In this document: positions 38,101 to 46,956 of the stretch, one piece after another
Layout: every line of letters begins with the position of its first letter
Numbering within the stretch: the stretch's first letter is position 1
Translations under genes and position numbers: made by a program
Assembly (NCBI GenBank): GCA_945867665.1
Contig: CAMBIR010000009.1
Coordinates: 1 to 52,067 of the forward strand
DNA length: 52,067 nt
Reading direction: 5' to 3'
Source of the DNA: an uncultured Bacillota bacterium
Lineage (GTDB): Bacteria > Bacillota_I > Bacilli_A > RF39 > UBA660
Notes under the pieces: generated by a model
Database searches by the model: none
The model's input: only the letters and a program-made list of their open reading frames with translations
What the model was told of the DNA's origin: nothing

Positions 38101-39835
38101 TAATGTGTAATTCTCTTAATTGGGCTTCTGTTAATTCTGATGGCGACCCCATTAGGTTATCAATGCCGCTGGCACTTGTTGGGAAAGCTTGTACTTCTCT
38201 TAAGTTATCCACATCATTTAAAAGCATAATCATTCTGTCAATTCCAGGAGCCATTCCTCCGTGAGGGGGAGCACCATATTTGAAGGCATTGTATAAAGAA
38301 GAGAATCTTTCTTTAACAATATCTTTAGAGTATCCTACTTTTTCAAAGGCTAATTCTAAGCAGTCTAAGTCGTGATTTCTTAAAGCCCCACTAGACATTT
38401 CGTAGCCATTGCAAACAAAATCGTATTGGTACGCTAAAATATCATCTAAATTGTCTGTTTTTAAGGCTTCTATGCCTCCTTTAGGCATACTAAATGGATT
38501 GTGGCAGAAATCATATTTCTTTTCCTCATCATTATATTCAAACATTGGGAAATCATTAATGATACAAAATTCATAAGTATTTTCATCGATTAAGTTACAT
38601 TTATTTCCAAGGTAAGTTCTAATTAATCCTGCATATTTGGCAGCATTTTTTTCTTTTTTATTGGCAATAAAGAAAAGGACACTGTTGGTTTGAAGATTTG
38701 TTTTTTCAATTAGATTTTTTCTTTCTTCATCCGTTAAGAATTTGTCGATTGGTCCTTTTAGGGAGCCCTCTTCTGTTAAAGTTACGTAGCCAATTCCTGG
38801 CATACCGATTGATGAGGCATAATCGACGATTTCATTAAACCAACTATTGGAGTTTGTTCCTATTTCATCTACTTTAATTGCCCTGATTGTTGATTTTTGG
38901 AATGGTTTAAAAGTAGTATCTTTTAAATATTCTGTAATATCAATAATCTCTAAGGGATTTCTTAAGTCTGGTTTGTCTGTTCCATACTTTAACATGGATT
39001 CTTTATAAGGAATTCTTTTGAAGGGTAGGGGAGATACTTTTTTATTAGAAAAGTGGGTAAAGATATCATAGAATATTTTTTCTCCTACTTTGTAAATATC
39101 TTCTTCTTCAACGAAAGACATTTCAAAATCTAATTGATAGAATTCTAAGGTTCTATCTGCTCTTGAATCTTCATCACGGAAACATGGGGCAATTTGATAA
39201 TATTTATCTATGCCTCCTACCATTAATAGTTCTTTATAAATTTGTGGAGCTTGAGGTAGAGCATAAAATTTCCCTGGATATTTCCTTGATGGAATTACAA
39301 AGTCTCTTGCACCTTCTGGAGAAGAGGCTGTAATAATTGGAGTTTGTACTTCTAGGAATCCTAAGTCATCCATTTCATGACGAATGAATTTTAATAGTTC
39401 TGCTCTTCTTTGAATATTTTTTCTGACCTTTTTATTTCTTAAATCTAAATAACGATATTTAAGTCGTAATTCTTCGCTGACTTCATGAGAAGTTTTTACT
39501 TCAAAAGGAAGTACATTTAACGATTTTCCTAAAAGAGTAATTTTAGTTACTAATAATTCGATAGTTCCAGTTTCTAGGTTGGGATTATAATCTTCTTCAG
39601 CTCTTTTTCTTAATTTTCCTTCTACTGTTACAGTTGATTCTTTGGTATAGCCATTAAACATTTTATCATCATTGCTAACTAATTGGATGGTTCCTGTTTC
39701 ATCTCTTAAATCTAAGAAGATGATTCCTCCATGGTCTCTGATATTTTCAATCCATCCTGATAGGGTAAATGTTTTATCAATGTCCGATTCCGTTAGTGTT
39801 CCACAGTAAGAAGTTCTATATTTATTTTTAATCAT
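38090..39835 (-). CDS. aspS: aspartyl-tRNA synthetase, probably non-discriminating
   Basis: 581 residues. It is the bacterial-type enzyme, with an OB-fold anticodon domain, class II motifs (FRDEDSRADRTLEFYQLDFE; GAPPHGGMAPGIDRM) and the inserted GAD domain (FLTDEERKNLIEKT region). The anticodon domain reads GWIENIRDHGGIIFLDLRD: His in RDHGG, rather than the Leu of discriminating enzymes, is associated with AspRS that also charges tRNA-Asn. That fits its place after gatCAB in one operon. The start at 39835 is preferred because AGAGGTGA lies 8 bases upstream, and the earlier GTG is part of that site. Confidence 0.95.
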   Translation of the reverse strand: MIKNKYRTSYCGTLTESDIDKTFTLSGWIENIRDHGGIIFLDLRDETGTIQLVSNDDKMFNGYTKESTVTVEGKLRKRAEEDYNPNLETGTIELLVTKITLLGKSLNVLPFEVKTSHEVSEELRLKYRYLDLRNKKVRKNIQRRAELLKFIRHEMDDLGFLEVQTPIITASSPEGARDFVIPSRKYPGKFYALPQAPQIYKELLMVGGIDKYYQIAPCFRDEDSRADRTLEFYQLDFEMSFVEEEDIYKVGEKIFYDIFTHFSNKKVSPLPFKRIPYKESMLKYGTDKPDLRNPLEIIDITEYLKDTTFKPFQKSTIRAIKVDEIGTNSNSWFNEIVDYASSIGMPGIGYVTLTEEGSLKGPIDKFLTDEERKNLIEKTNLQTNSVLFFIANKKEKNAAKYAGLIRTYLGNKCNLIDENTYEFCIINDFPMFEYNDEEKKYDFCHNPFSMPKGGIEALKTDNLDDILAYQYDFVCNGYEMSSGALRNHDLDCLELAFEKVGYSKDIVKERFSSLYNAFKYGAPPHGGMAPGIDRMIMLLNDVDNLREVQAFPTSASGIDNLMGSPSELTEAQLRELHIKIR

Positions 39836-39886
39836 GGTTTTCACCTCTTTCTTAGTTTCTTCTTTTATTAAAGATAAGTTATTTTG

Positions 39887-39912
39887 AAGTATTTTTTGAA
39901 TATAAAATACTT
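39887..39912. repeat. inverted repeat between gatB and aspS (dispersed repeat copy 2)
   Basis: AAGTATTTT (39887-39895) and AAAATACTT (39904-39912) are inverted with an 8-base loop and overlap the gatB stop. The segment 39885-39907 repeats 32975-32997 with one change. Confidence 0.65.
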
Positions 39913-41365
39913 ATTTATCTAATTCTTGTTTTAATATTTTGGCACTTAAAGCAGGGTTCGCTTTACCACGTGTTTTTTTCATGACTTGACCTACGAAGTA
40001 ATCAAATAGTTTAGGATTTTTCTTGTAAGATTCTAATTGAGTAGGGTTTTCTTCGATGACTTCTTTTATAATTTTAGTTAACTCTCCTTCATCTGTTATT
40101 TGGCTCATTCCTAGTTCAGATACTAACTTAACAGGATCTTTTTCTTCTTCTAATGATTTGGTTAATACTTCTTTGGCTTGTTTACCTGAAATTTTAGAAC
40201 TTTCTACTAAATCGATTAAGCCTTTTAACATTTTTGGAGTTAAGAATAATTCTTCGATTGTTTTTTCCATTTTATTTAAGTGGCCTAAGATAATACTATT
40301 TATCCAGTTAGCAGCACTTTGTGGATTAGCACCTAGAGATACGGTTTCTTCAAAATAGTCGGCTAATGGTTTTTCTTTGACAATGATTTTTGCATCTCTT
40401 GGAGAAACACCTAATTCATTAATATATTTATCTCTTCTTTCTGTTGCTAAAGGTGGGATAGTGGCTTTAATTTCTTCTAACCATTTTTTATCTAATTTAA
40501 ATTTTGGAATATTTGGTTCAACAAAATATTTATAATCAATGGCATCTACTTTGCTACGCATATAGATTGTTGTTCCAGATTCTTCATCAAAGCGTCTAGT
40601 TTGTTGTTCCATTTCGTCATATTTTCCATCTTCTTTTAATTCAATTTGACGTTTAATTTCATAGTTGATTGCATCTCGTACTCCACCAAAAGAATTAACA
40701 TTTTTAATTTCTATTTTTGTTCCCCAGTTCTTTGGATCTTTTTCATCTAAAGATGCATCCATAATAGAAACATTGACATCACATCTGATTTGTCCTTTTT
40801 TAGAGTCTGCTTCTGAAATATTTGCATATTGATAGATAGAACGCATGGTCTCTAAGAAAGATACGGCTTCTTCAGCTGAATGAAAGTCTGGTTCTGTTAC
40901 TAGTTCTAGTAGGGGAACACCTGCTCTATTATAGTTAATTGTAGTAGTATCTTCATGGTGTGTTGATGAAGCAGCATCTTCTTCTAAGTGAATATTATTT
41001 ACTCGAATGGTTTTTGTTTCTTCTCCAACCTCATAAGTTAGTTCTCCATAGATTCCTACAGGGGCTGGTTTAGTTTCTTGTGTAATTTGAAATCCTTTTG
41101 GTAAATCTGGATAGTAATAATTTTTTCTTTCAAAATAAATATATTCTGGTTGTTTACAATTTAAAATGATACTCGCCATTAGGGCTTTTCGAACAGCTTC
41201 TTTATTGACTACAGGTAAAGTTCCTGGGAAAGCCATATCAACAGGACGAATATTTGTATTAGGTGTATCATCGTATGAATTTCTTGCTGAAGAAAATACT
41301 TTAGTATTAGTTTTACTGATTTCACAGTGCATTTCTAAACCAATTAATACTTTATATTTATCCAT
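39911..41365 (-). CDS. gatB: Asp/Glu-tRNA amidotransferase subunit B
   Basis: 484 residues, usual length. GatB binds the misacylated tRNA and activates it with ATP before amidation. Typical segments are VLIGLEMHCEISKTNTKVFS, YYPDLPKGFQITQ, INNIHLEEDAAS-like (VNNIHLEEDAASSTH), NYNRAGVPLLELVTEPD and the C-terminal YqeY-like helical tail (YFVGQVMKKTRGKANPALS). The ATG overlaps the gatA stop (TAATG) and AAGGAGGAG lies inside gatA. Confidence 0.97.
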   Translation of the reverse strand: MDKYKVLIGLEMHCEISKTNTKVFSSARNSYDDTPNTNIRPVDMAFPGTLPVVNKEAVRKALMASIILNCKQPEYIYFERKNYYYPDLPKGFQITQETKPAPVGIYGELTYEVGEETKTIRVNNIHLEEDAASSTHHEDTTTINYNRAGVPLLELVTEPDFHSAEEAVSFLETMRSIYQYANISEADSKKGQIRCDVNVSIMDASLDEKDPKNWGTKIEIKNVNSFGGVRDAINYEIKRQIELKEDGKYDEMEQQTRRFDEESGTTIYMRSKVDAIDYKYFVEPNIPKFKLDKKWLEEIKATIPPLATERRDKYINELGVSPRDAKIIVKEKPLADYFEETVSLGANPQSAANWINSIILGHLNKMEKTIEELFLTPKMLKGLIDLVESSKISGKQAKEVLTKSLEEEKDPVKLVSELGMSQITDEGELTKIIKEVIEENPTQLESYKKNPKLFDYFVGQVMKKTRGKANPALSAKILKQELDK

Positions 41366-42822
41366 TATTCTCCTCCTTTACTTGTTTGATTTTTATAGCC
41401 TAAGATATTTTCAATGGCATAGGCAATATTTAAAACATTTGCATCATCATAGCAAGCGCCAGTTAAGTTTAAAGCTACTGGTAAGCCATCAATAAAGCCA
41501 TCAGGTATGGTAATTGATGGAAATCCTCCAAAGTTACCAACTTGTAAGTGTTCTTCTAATGGAGCAGTATCTTTATCTAAGATATCTATTGAACCATCTA
41601 AATGTTTCGCTGGTCCACTTCCTACTGGTAAGATAACGGCATCATATTTTTCAAATAACTGATTCCAAGTATCTACTAGTAGTCTTCTTACTCTTTGGGC
41701 ATTATGGAAATAACGATCTTTATTTTCTTTTTGTAGAACATAAGAACCTATTACAAATCTTCTTTTAATTAATGGAGAAAAGTTTTTGGTACGATAATCT
41801 TTCATCATATCGATGTAATTTTCTCCTTCTCCTCTAGGTCCAAAGATAAATCCAGTTAAGTTTGACATATTAGAAGTGGCTTCAGCACATGAAATAACAA
41901 CGTATACAGAGGCTAGTGCATTTAATAGTGTTTTATCTACTGATACTTCTTCTATTTCAATGCCTAATGATTTTACTTTTTCTAGCGTGTTAACAAAATT
42001 TTCTAGATGTTCTTTTAAGGTAGCAGAAGCGTTAGGATAAGAGGAAATATCACATAATTCTTTGATGTAACATAATTTTTTACCTTTAACTTCACCCGTT
42101 AGAGAACTTGCTAAATTGATATTAGAAGAGTCCCAAGAAGTCATGTCGTATTTATCTTTTCCCTTCATGGCATCTACTACAATGGCAGCGTCCTTTACAT
42201 TTCTAGTTAAGGCTCCGCAATGATCTAGAGAACTTGCAAATGGGAAAAGTCCATAACGAGAAATCATTCCATAAGTTGGTTTATAGCCAACAATTCCACA
42301 ATAAGCGGCTGGTTTTCTGATAGAGTCACCTGTATCAGAACCAGTAGCATAAGGAAATACTCCAGCAGCGACGGCAGCGGCAGAACCAGCAGAAGATCCT
42401 GCACACATTCTTGTTGTATCCCAAGGATTTTTAACAATACCAGTGTGGCCTGTTGTTCCTGTTCCACCCATTCCAAATTCATCCATTACGGTTTTTCCAA
42501 CAGCAACTGCTCCATGACGTTCTAGATTTTCAATAGCGGTTGCCGTAAAGAAAGGAATGTAATCTTTTAGTGTATTTGATGAACCTGTACTTAGTATTCC
42601 TTTGGTACTGTAATTATCTTTTATTCCGTAAGGAATACCTGATAAGACGTCTTCTGTTACTTCTTGTTCTTTGGCATCATCTAGAATGGTAACAAAAGCA
42701 TTACATTTTTCTTGTAATTCGTGTGATTTTTTTAATGATTCTTGAATTAATTCTTTACTGGTTACTTTGCCTTTTTTTAAGGCTTCATGAATTTCTTCAA
42801 TTGATTTATTCATATATTCCAT
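41365..42822 (-). CDS. gatA: Asp/Glu-tRNA amidotransferase subunit A (amidase)
   Basis: 485 residues. GatA releases ammonia from glutamine for GatB. The Ser-cisSer-Lys triad of amidase-signature enzymes is present: Lys in IPYGIKDNYS, and the serines in CAGSSAGSAAAVAAG and TGSDTGDSIRKPAAYCG. YKPTYGMISRYGLFPFASSLD is standard. The start at 42822 is preferred over the longer open frame because it is one base after the gatC stop, with AAAGGTGG upstream; MNKSIEE at 42813 is an alternative. Confidence 0.97.
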   Translation of the reverse strand: MEYMNKSIEEIHEALKKGKVTSKELIQESLKKSHELQEKCNAFVTILDDAKEQEVTEDVLSGIPYGIKDNYSTKGILSTGSSNTLKDYIPFFTATAIENLERHGAVAVGKTVMDEFGMGGTGTTGHTGIVKNPWDTTRMCAGSSAGSAAAVAAGVFPYATGSDTGDSIRKPAAYCGIVGYKPTYGMISRYGLFPFASSLDHCGALTRNVKDAAIVVDAMKGKDKYDMTSWDSSNINLASSLTGEVKGKKLCYIKELCDISSYPNASATLKEHLENFVNTLEKVKSLGIEIEEVSVDKTLLNALASVYVVISCAEATSNMSNLTGFIFGPRGEGENYIDMMKDYRTKNFSPLIKRRFVIGSYVLQKENKDRYFHNAQRVRRLLVDTWNQLFEKYDAVILPVGSGPAKHLDGSIDILDKDTAPLEEHLQVGNFGGFPSITIPDGFIDGLPVALNLTGACYDDANVLNIAYAIENILGYKNQTSKGGE

Positions 42823-42823
42823 A

Positions 42824-43120
42824 TTATCCCACCACCTTTGGTACTTGTACTTCTCTTTCTGTTCTATCATCACAGTTTTGCAATAATTCTTCAATTGGAA
42901 TAGATTCTTCTACTTCATCTTCCCTTAAGTCATAAATAAAATTATCTAGACAATGTGTCATTGGTTCTACTTGTTCAATATCTTTGATGTCATTAATTTT
43001 GTTAATATTTTCATCGATAATGGCAAATTCATCTAAAACCATCTTTGTTTCTTCCTCGGTTAAGCCAATTAAAAGTTTTTCGGCATAATCATTTACCATT
43101 TCTTTTGTAAATTTACTCAT
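42824..43120 (-). CDS. gatC: Asp/Glu-tRNA amidotransferase subunit C
   Basis: 98 residues, usual length. GatC is the small belt subunit that stabilises GatA-GatB. EEETKMVLDEFAIIDENINKI and EQVEPMTHCLDNFI (matching the V-P-T-x-H region) with LREDEVEESIPIEELL are the family pattern. AAAGGAAGAG precedes the ATG. It is the first gene after the T-box leader. Confidence 0.95.
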   Translation of the reverse strand: MSKFTKEMVNDYAEKLLIGLTEEETKMVLDEFAIIDENINKINDIKDIEQVEPMTHCLDNFIYDLREDEVEESIPIEELLQNCDDRTEREVQVPKVVG

Positions 43121-43159
43121 CTTTCTCTTCCTTTCTTAAAATACTTATATTTTTTTGTA

Positions 43160-43440
43160 TGAATATAAAAATAAAACAGTAATTCATCTCCTTAACTTTT
43201 ATAAGTTAAAGGGACGAACTACTGTTAAGTCCGCGGTACCACCCTTATTATCATGGCCTGATCGCTTGATCTGAAAAATTCAGAAATAGGATAACGGGTA
43301 ATCCCGGCTTAAATTACTTACATATTCACCTAAGCACTCCAAAGTGTTATTCATAGTATATTTTATGTTAGCTTTCACCTTACCTAACTCTCTTCTAATA
43401 AAAGGGATACTATTACTTCTCTTCTTCTTCGCGTTAACGA
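43160..43440 (-). ncRNA. T-box riboswitch controlling gatCAB-aspS, likely tRNA-Asn sensing
   Basis: The minus strand carries the invariant T-box sequence AGGGTGGTACCGCG (about 43212-43248). A long terminator follows: an AACAGTAGTTCGTCCC arm and its complement meet near ATAA (43165-43222), then TTATTTTT. Stem I is readable: AGTA bulge in GAGAAGTAATAGTAT, the GGTGAAAGC apical region, and ATACTAT-GAA-TAACAC on the 3' side, where AAC after GAA sits in the specifier position. AAC codes for Asn, which matches an operon making Asn-tRNA by transamidation. The specifier call is inference from the stem. Confidence 0.92.
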
Positions 43441-43445
43441 TTAAA

Positions 43446-43474
43446 ATTATAGTATAGATTAATTTGGATGTCAA
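43446..43474 (-). promoter_or_regulatory. consensus promoter of the T-box operon
   Basis: TTGACA (43469-43474) and TATAAT (43446-43451) on the minus strand, 17-base spacer, both perfect. Confidence 0.9.
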
Positions 43475-43494
43475 TCTTATGGGGAAGAAAAAAA

Positions 43495-44172
43495 TTATTT
43501 TTTAAATACAAGATAACTTCCTAGAAAAAGAGAAATCAGAGATAAAAAGAAAAGATAAGTATTGTATTCAAATAAAAAGGTAGAAGTGATATTAGCGGAT
43601 ACGTGAATTAAGATTGGAGAGAGAATATTTTCTTTTTGTTGATAAACTTTTGTTAAGATAAATCCTAAAAATAGGGCATAAATCATTTTTAGAGGGGTTA
43701 GATGAATTAGGGCAAAAATGATAGTGGTAAGATAAAGAGATTTCTTCTTGCTATTAAAACTTTTTAACTTATTGTAAAAAATATGCCGAAATAACAATTC
43801 TTCATAGATTGGTCCAATTATTCCCGAGGCGATAATGTCAAGAAATAGGGGAATGGTTGTTTTTGAATTTGTGGGATGGGAAACGTGAAAAAGAATCATA
43901 TTTAAAAAAACAGATAGGGAAATTCCAAGCAAGAGGTAAGGAAAATACTTATTTTTTTTCTTAATGGAGATGGGGTATTTTTTTAGAAAATAAATAATAT
44001 AGAAAAGGTAGGTAATAATTAAGATATAGGGCAATATATTTATTAATTTATCTATAGATGAATAGCCTAAGCAAAAATAAATTAAGATAGAAAGAAGGAT
44101 TATCCCGTAACTTAAAAAATAGGTAAGGATGATAGGAATAGATGATTTTAATATTTTTTGATAATTATTCAT
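43495..44172 (-). CDS. CPBP-family intramembrane glutamic protease
   Basis: 225 residues with about seven membrane segments. The three CPBP/CAAX-protease motifs are in order: YEELLFRHIF (EExxxR), FALIHLTP (FxxxH), and ILIHVSANI (HxxxN). Such proteins cleave membrane substrates, process bacteriocins or give self-immunity in Gram-positives. The upstream -10 is TGCTATACT at 44200-44208. It follows galU on the same strand with a 51-base gap, and no clear terminator between them. Confidence 0.9.
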   Translation of the reverse strand: MNNYQKILKSSIPIILTYFLSYGIILLSILIYFCLGYSSIDKLINILPYILIITYLFYIIYFLKKYPISIKKKNKYFPYLLLGISLSVFLNMILFHVSHPTNSKTTIPLFLDIIASGIIGPIYEELLFRHIFYNKLKSFNSKKKSLYLTTIIFALIHLTPLKMIYALFLGFILTKVYQQKENILSPILIHVSANITSTFLFEYNTYLFFLSLISLFLGSYLVFKK

Positions 44173-44199
44173 GATATATAGTCCTTTCTTTTTTCTTCT

Positions 44200-44208
44200 A
44201 GTATAGCA
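44200..44208 (-). promoter_or_regulatory. extended -10 element of the CPBP gene
   Basis: TGCTATACT on the minus strand, about 28 bases before the ATG; no good -35. Confidence 0.4.
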
Positions 44209-44223
44209 CAGAAAAAAGAAGAA

Positions 44224-45081
44224 TTAAAAATCCTTGTTGAGATAATTTTTTAATTCTTCTTTCATCTCTTCATTCTTCATTGCATAATCAATATTGGCCT
44301 TTAAGTAGCCTATTTTGGAACCTGTGTCATAATAAGTTGCATCTAAGAGACAGGCATAAAATTTTTCTTGTTCCATTAATTTCTTCATTGCATCTGTAAA
44401 TTGATATTCTCCTCCTACTCCTAGGCTTAGGGACTCTAAAATGGGAAAAATTTTAGAACTGACAATATATCTTCCCAAACCGGCATAATTAGAAGGAGAT
44501 TTTTCAAGTGGAGGCTTTTCAATGATAGTTTTAATTTCCTTTGTCTGTTCATTTTTAAATTCTATCATTCCATATTTATTGGATAAATGTGATGGTACTT
44601 TTAAGGCTCCGATGATGTTAGATGATGTTTTTTCGTGAAGTTCTATTAACTGCTTTAAAGCTGGTTTAGAGGAGTCCATTAAGTCGTCTCCATAAAGAAC
44701 GGCAAAGTCATCATTTCCCACAAAAGTTGAGGCTAATTTAATTGCGTGTCCACTTCCTTTAGGCTCTCCTTGGCGGATAAAATAAATATTGACATTATCT
44801 GGCTTGGTTTTCAGAAGTGCCAGTTCTTTTTCCTTGTGATTTTGTTCTAACCTTCTCTCTAATTCAAAACTTTGGTCAAAATAATCTTCAATTACTTTTT
44901 TATAAGGACTGGTAATTAAGAGAATATCGGTAATTCCTGAGGCAATACATTCCTCAATGATATAAGATAATGTTGGTTTATCTACAATTGGTAGCATTTC
45001 TTTTGGGATAGATTTTGTTATTGGTAAAAATCTTGTTCCTAATCCTGCTACAGGGATTACGGCTTTGGTTATTTTATTCAT
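44224..45081 (-). CDS. galU: UTP-glucose-1-phosphate uridylyltransferase
   Basis: 285 residues, usual length. It makes UDP-glucose for wall polymers, glycolipids and glycosyltransferases. The nucleotide-binding signature AVIPVAGLGTRFLPITKSIPKEMLP is followed by YIIEECIASGITDILLITS, QGEPKGSGHAI and FAVLYGDDL, all typical. AAGGAGGAAAATA precedes the ATG. The product could supply the glycosyltransferase at 1493-2590, though that is inference. Confidence 0.96.
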   Translation of the reverse strand: MNKITKAVIPVAGLGTRFLPITKSIPKEMLPIVDKPTLSYIIEECIASGITDILLITSPYKKVIEDYFDQSFELERRLEQNHKEKELALLKTKPDNVNIYFIRQGEPKGSGHAIKLASTFVGNDDFAVLYGDDLMDSSKPALKQLIELHEKTSSNIIGALKVPSHLSNKYGMIEFKNEQTKEIKTIIEKPPLEKSPSNYAGLGRYIVSSKIFPILESLSLGVGGEYQFTDAMKKLMEQEKFYACLLDATYYDTGSKIGYLKANIDYAMKNEEMKEELKNYLNKDF

Positions 45082-45092
45082 TATTTTCCTCC

Positions 45093-46367
45093 TTAAATGG
45101 TAATGTAAGTATTTGTTTTATAAATGGTATTATTTATTTTTAAGTAAATAGAATACTTTCCTTCTAATCCATATTGATTAATTATCGTAGTATTACTTTT
45201 AATATCATAAATTCTTTTATCTAAAAATTTATCTAATATTAAATATACTTCGTCATCTTTTTTAAATTTTCCCGTTAAAAGGATAGTGTCTTTGGTTTTT
45301 TTTAAGGTTACGTTATACTTGTTGTACGCATTATTTATTTTTTTATAATTGACTAAGAGAATGTTTTTTTGGGAAAGAGGGGTTTTTATATTATTTTGAA
45401 ATATTATTCCATTAGTTAATTTATAATTAGTATTATCTTGATAGTAATTCATTTTTAAGGAATGCGATATTATTTTATTTTCTGTTGTAGTTACTTTTTC
45501 TATTCTTGTTTTCATGTTTAAAACCGATTCTTTACTATCATTTCCTAAAGTCACAATATCATCTTTTATTGATTCAATACTGGTATATTTATCTTCTAAA
45601 TTATAGTTTGCTATGATTTTGCCAGTCTGCCAATCTAACTTTATTAAATCATCTTCCAAAAGATAGAGAATGTTATTTACTTCTTTTATATCTGTTACTT
45701 TTTTTTCTAAATTCATTTGTTTGTATATTTTTCCTAGTAAATCTATTTCTATTAAAGTATGGCGATAATTATTATTTACTTCTAATAACAAATGGCCATT
45801 TTCTAAAAGATAAGGGGGAAGTTCTACATTACTTTGATAATACCATCTTATTTCTTTATTCTCATCAACTCCATATAGTTTATTATTCTTTTGTTCAATG
45901 GTTAGTTTATTGATAGAAGTATCTACTTCATTTATAGATGAAAATGATTCTATATCTTTGGTTTTTAAGTAATATGTTTTCTTTTCTTTAGAAGTTATTA
46001 TTTCTATTTTATTTTCAGTATTGGGATATAGTCCATAAATAGGGATAATATGTTTAGTGTCTTCTGAATAAGTATTTTCTAGAGACGAATTTTCTTTAGA
46101 AAGAATTTTTACTGTTACCTTAGTAGAGTAATCGGTTTCAAAAAGAATGAGGGCGGTTAATGGGGAAGTGGCGTAAGGATTTTCTATAATATTTGGATTA
46201 TCTAGGGTATATCCATATGGTGAGAAATATTTTTCTTGTTTTTTTTGAAATTCTAATTGTTCCTCAATTTCGTCCACTTTTTCGGTTGCACTTACCATTT
46301 TGTATCCTATCATGGAAAAAGACATCATAACCATAAGAAATGATGAGATAATTAAAATTTTTTTCAT
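45093..46367 (-). CDS. exported arylsulfotransferase-like protein, shortened
   Basis: 424 residues. An N-terminal membrane segment (7-25) is followed by a coiled stretch and then YGYTLDNPNIIENPYATSPL, TALILFETD, the N-terminal domain pattern of aryl-sulfate sulfotransferases (NPYGxSPLTAL). After it come propeller-like strands (EIRWYYQSN; PYLLENGHLLLEVNN; LIEIDLLGKIYKQM; YLLEDDLIKLDWQTGKII). Full-length enzymes have about 550-600 residues and conserved catalytic His residues in HHD-type segments; I do not see those here, so a binding role is more likely than sulfotransfer. It has an extended -10 promoter (46403-46431) and galU follows it by 11 bases. Confidence 0.6.
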   Translation of the reverse strand: MKKILIISSFLMVMMSFSMIGYKMVSATEKVDEIEEQLEFQKKQEKYFSPYGYTLDNPNIIENPYATSPLTALILFETDYSTKVTVKILSKENSSLENTYSEDTKHIIPIYGLYPNTENKIEIITSKEKKTYYLKTKDIESFSSINEVDTSINKLTIEQKNNKLYGVDENKEIRWYYQSNVELPPYLLENGHLLLEVNNNYRHTLIEIDLLGKIYKQMNLEKKVTDIKEVNNILYLLEDDLIKLDWQTGKIIANYNLEDKYTSIESIKDDIVTLGNDSKESVLNMKTRIEKVTTTENKIISHSLKMNYYQDNTNYKLTNGIIFQNNIKTPLSQKNILLVNYKKINNAYNKYNVTLKKTKDTILLTGKFKKDDEVYLILDKFLDKRIYDIKSNTTIINQYGLEGKYSIYLKINNTIYKTNTYITI

Positions 46368-46402
46368 TACTTCACTACTTTCTCTATAATGATTGTAGAT
46401 GT

Positions 46403-46431
46403 ATTATAGCATGAATTTATTTTTTTGTATA
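46403..46431 (-). promoter_or_regulatory. promoter of the arylsulfotransferase-like/galU unit
   Basis: TATACA (46426-46431), N17, and TATAAT (46403-46408) preceded by TGC on the minus strand. Confidence 0.6.
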
Positions 46432-46500
46432 GATACTCTTTTTTTTACGCATATTGATAATAAGAATATTCGCAGATATTCACGAAATCAATCGTCAAGA

Positions 46501-46529
46501 TTGATTTTTTCCATTTCTTATATTATAAT
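46501..46529 (+). promoter_or_regulatory. promoter of the HIT gene
   Basis: TTGATT (46501-46506) and TATAAT (46524-46529) with 17 bases between. The -35 overlaps the right arm of a hairpin AATCAATC-GTCAA-GATTGATT (46486-46506), a possible terminator or operator. Confidence 0.65.
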
Positions 46530-46553
46530 TTAGATGAATAAAGGAGGTCGGAA

Positions 46554-46919
46554 ATGGATATTTTTTGCAAAATTGTTAATGGAGAAATTCCTAGTAATTG
46601 TATTTATGAGGATGATATTGTTAAGGTAATTATGGATGTTAATCCAGTTAGTGATGGACACTGTTTAGTTATTCCTAAAAAACATTATCAAGATTTGTAT
46701 GATATTGATGATGAAGTTTTAAGTCATATTTTGAAAATTGGTCGAAGGGTAAGTAAAATACTTATGGAGAAATTAGACTGTGATGGAATTAGTTTGGATG
46801 AGAATAATGGTTCTTCTCAAGAAGTGAAACATTTTCATTTACACATTATTCCTAAGTATCATGGAAAAAATAAAGTAAATCACATGGTGGAAGATATTTA
46901 TAAAAAGATTAGTAATTAA
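46554..46919 (+). CDS. HIT-family nucleotide hydrolase/transferase
   Basis: 121 residues, somewhat short. The histidine triad HFHLHIIP is intact, with the N-terminal CKIVNGEIPSNCIYEDD and VNPVSDGHCLVIPKKHY segments typical of Hint-like proteins, which cleave nucleoside phosphoramidates or adenylates. AAAGGAGGTCGG precedes the ATG. The zinc-binding Cys of FCKI remains but the usual second Cys pair is absent. It is monocistronic and ends in a two-way terminator. Confidence 0.93.
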   Translation: MDIFCKIVNGEIPSNCIYEDDIVKVIMDVNPVSDGHCLVIPKKHYQDLYDIDDEVLSHILKIGRRVSKILMEKLDCDGISLDENNGSSQEVKHFHLHIIPKYHGKNKVNHMVEDIYKKISN

Positions 46920-46956
46920 AAGATGAATATTGAAACAAAGACAATACTCATCTTTT
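46918..46956. terminator. bidirectional terminator between HIT and the small helical gene
   Basis: AAAAGATGAATATTG (46918-46932) pairs with CAATACTCATCTTTT (46942-46956) with one mismatch; T tracts on both strands. Confidence 0.85.

Noticed and set aside
42264..42482. Frame inside gatA on the same strand
   Set aside because: A shadow of gatA in another frame with a Leu/Val-rich artificial composition.
43280..43474. 64-aa frame on the minus strand in the T-box leader
   Set aside because: It coincides with the structured T-box RNA and begins at the promoter -35.
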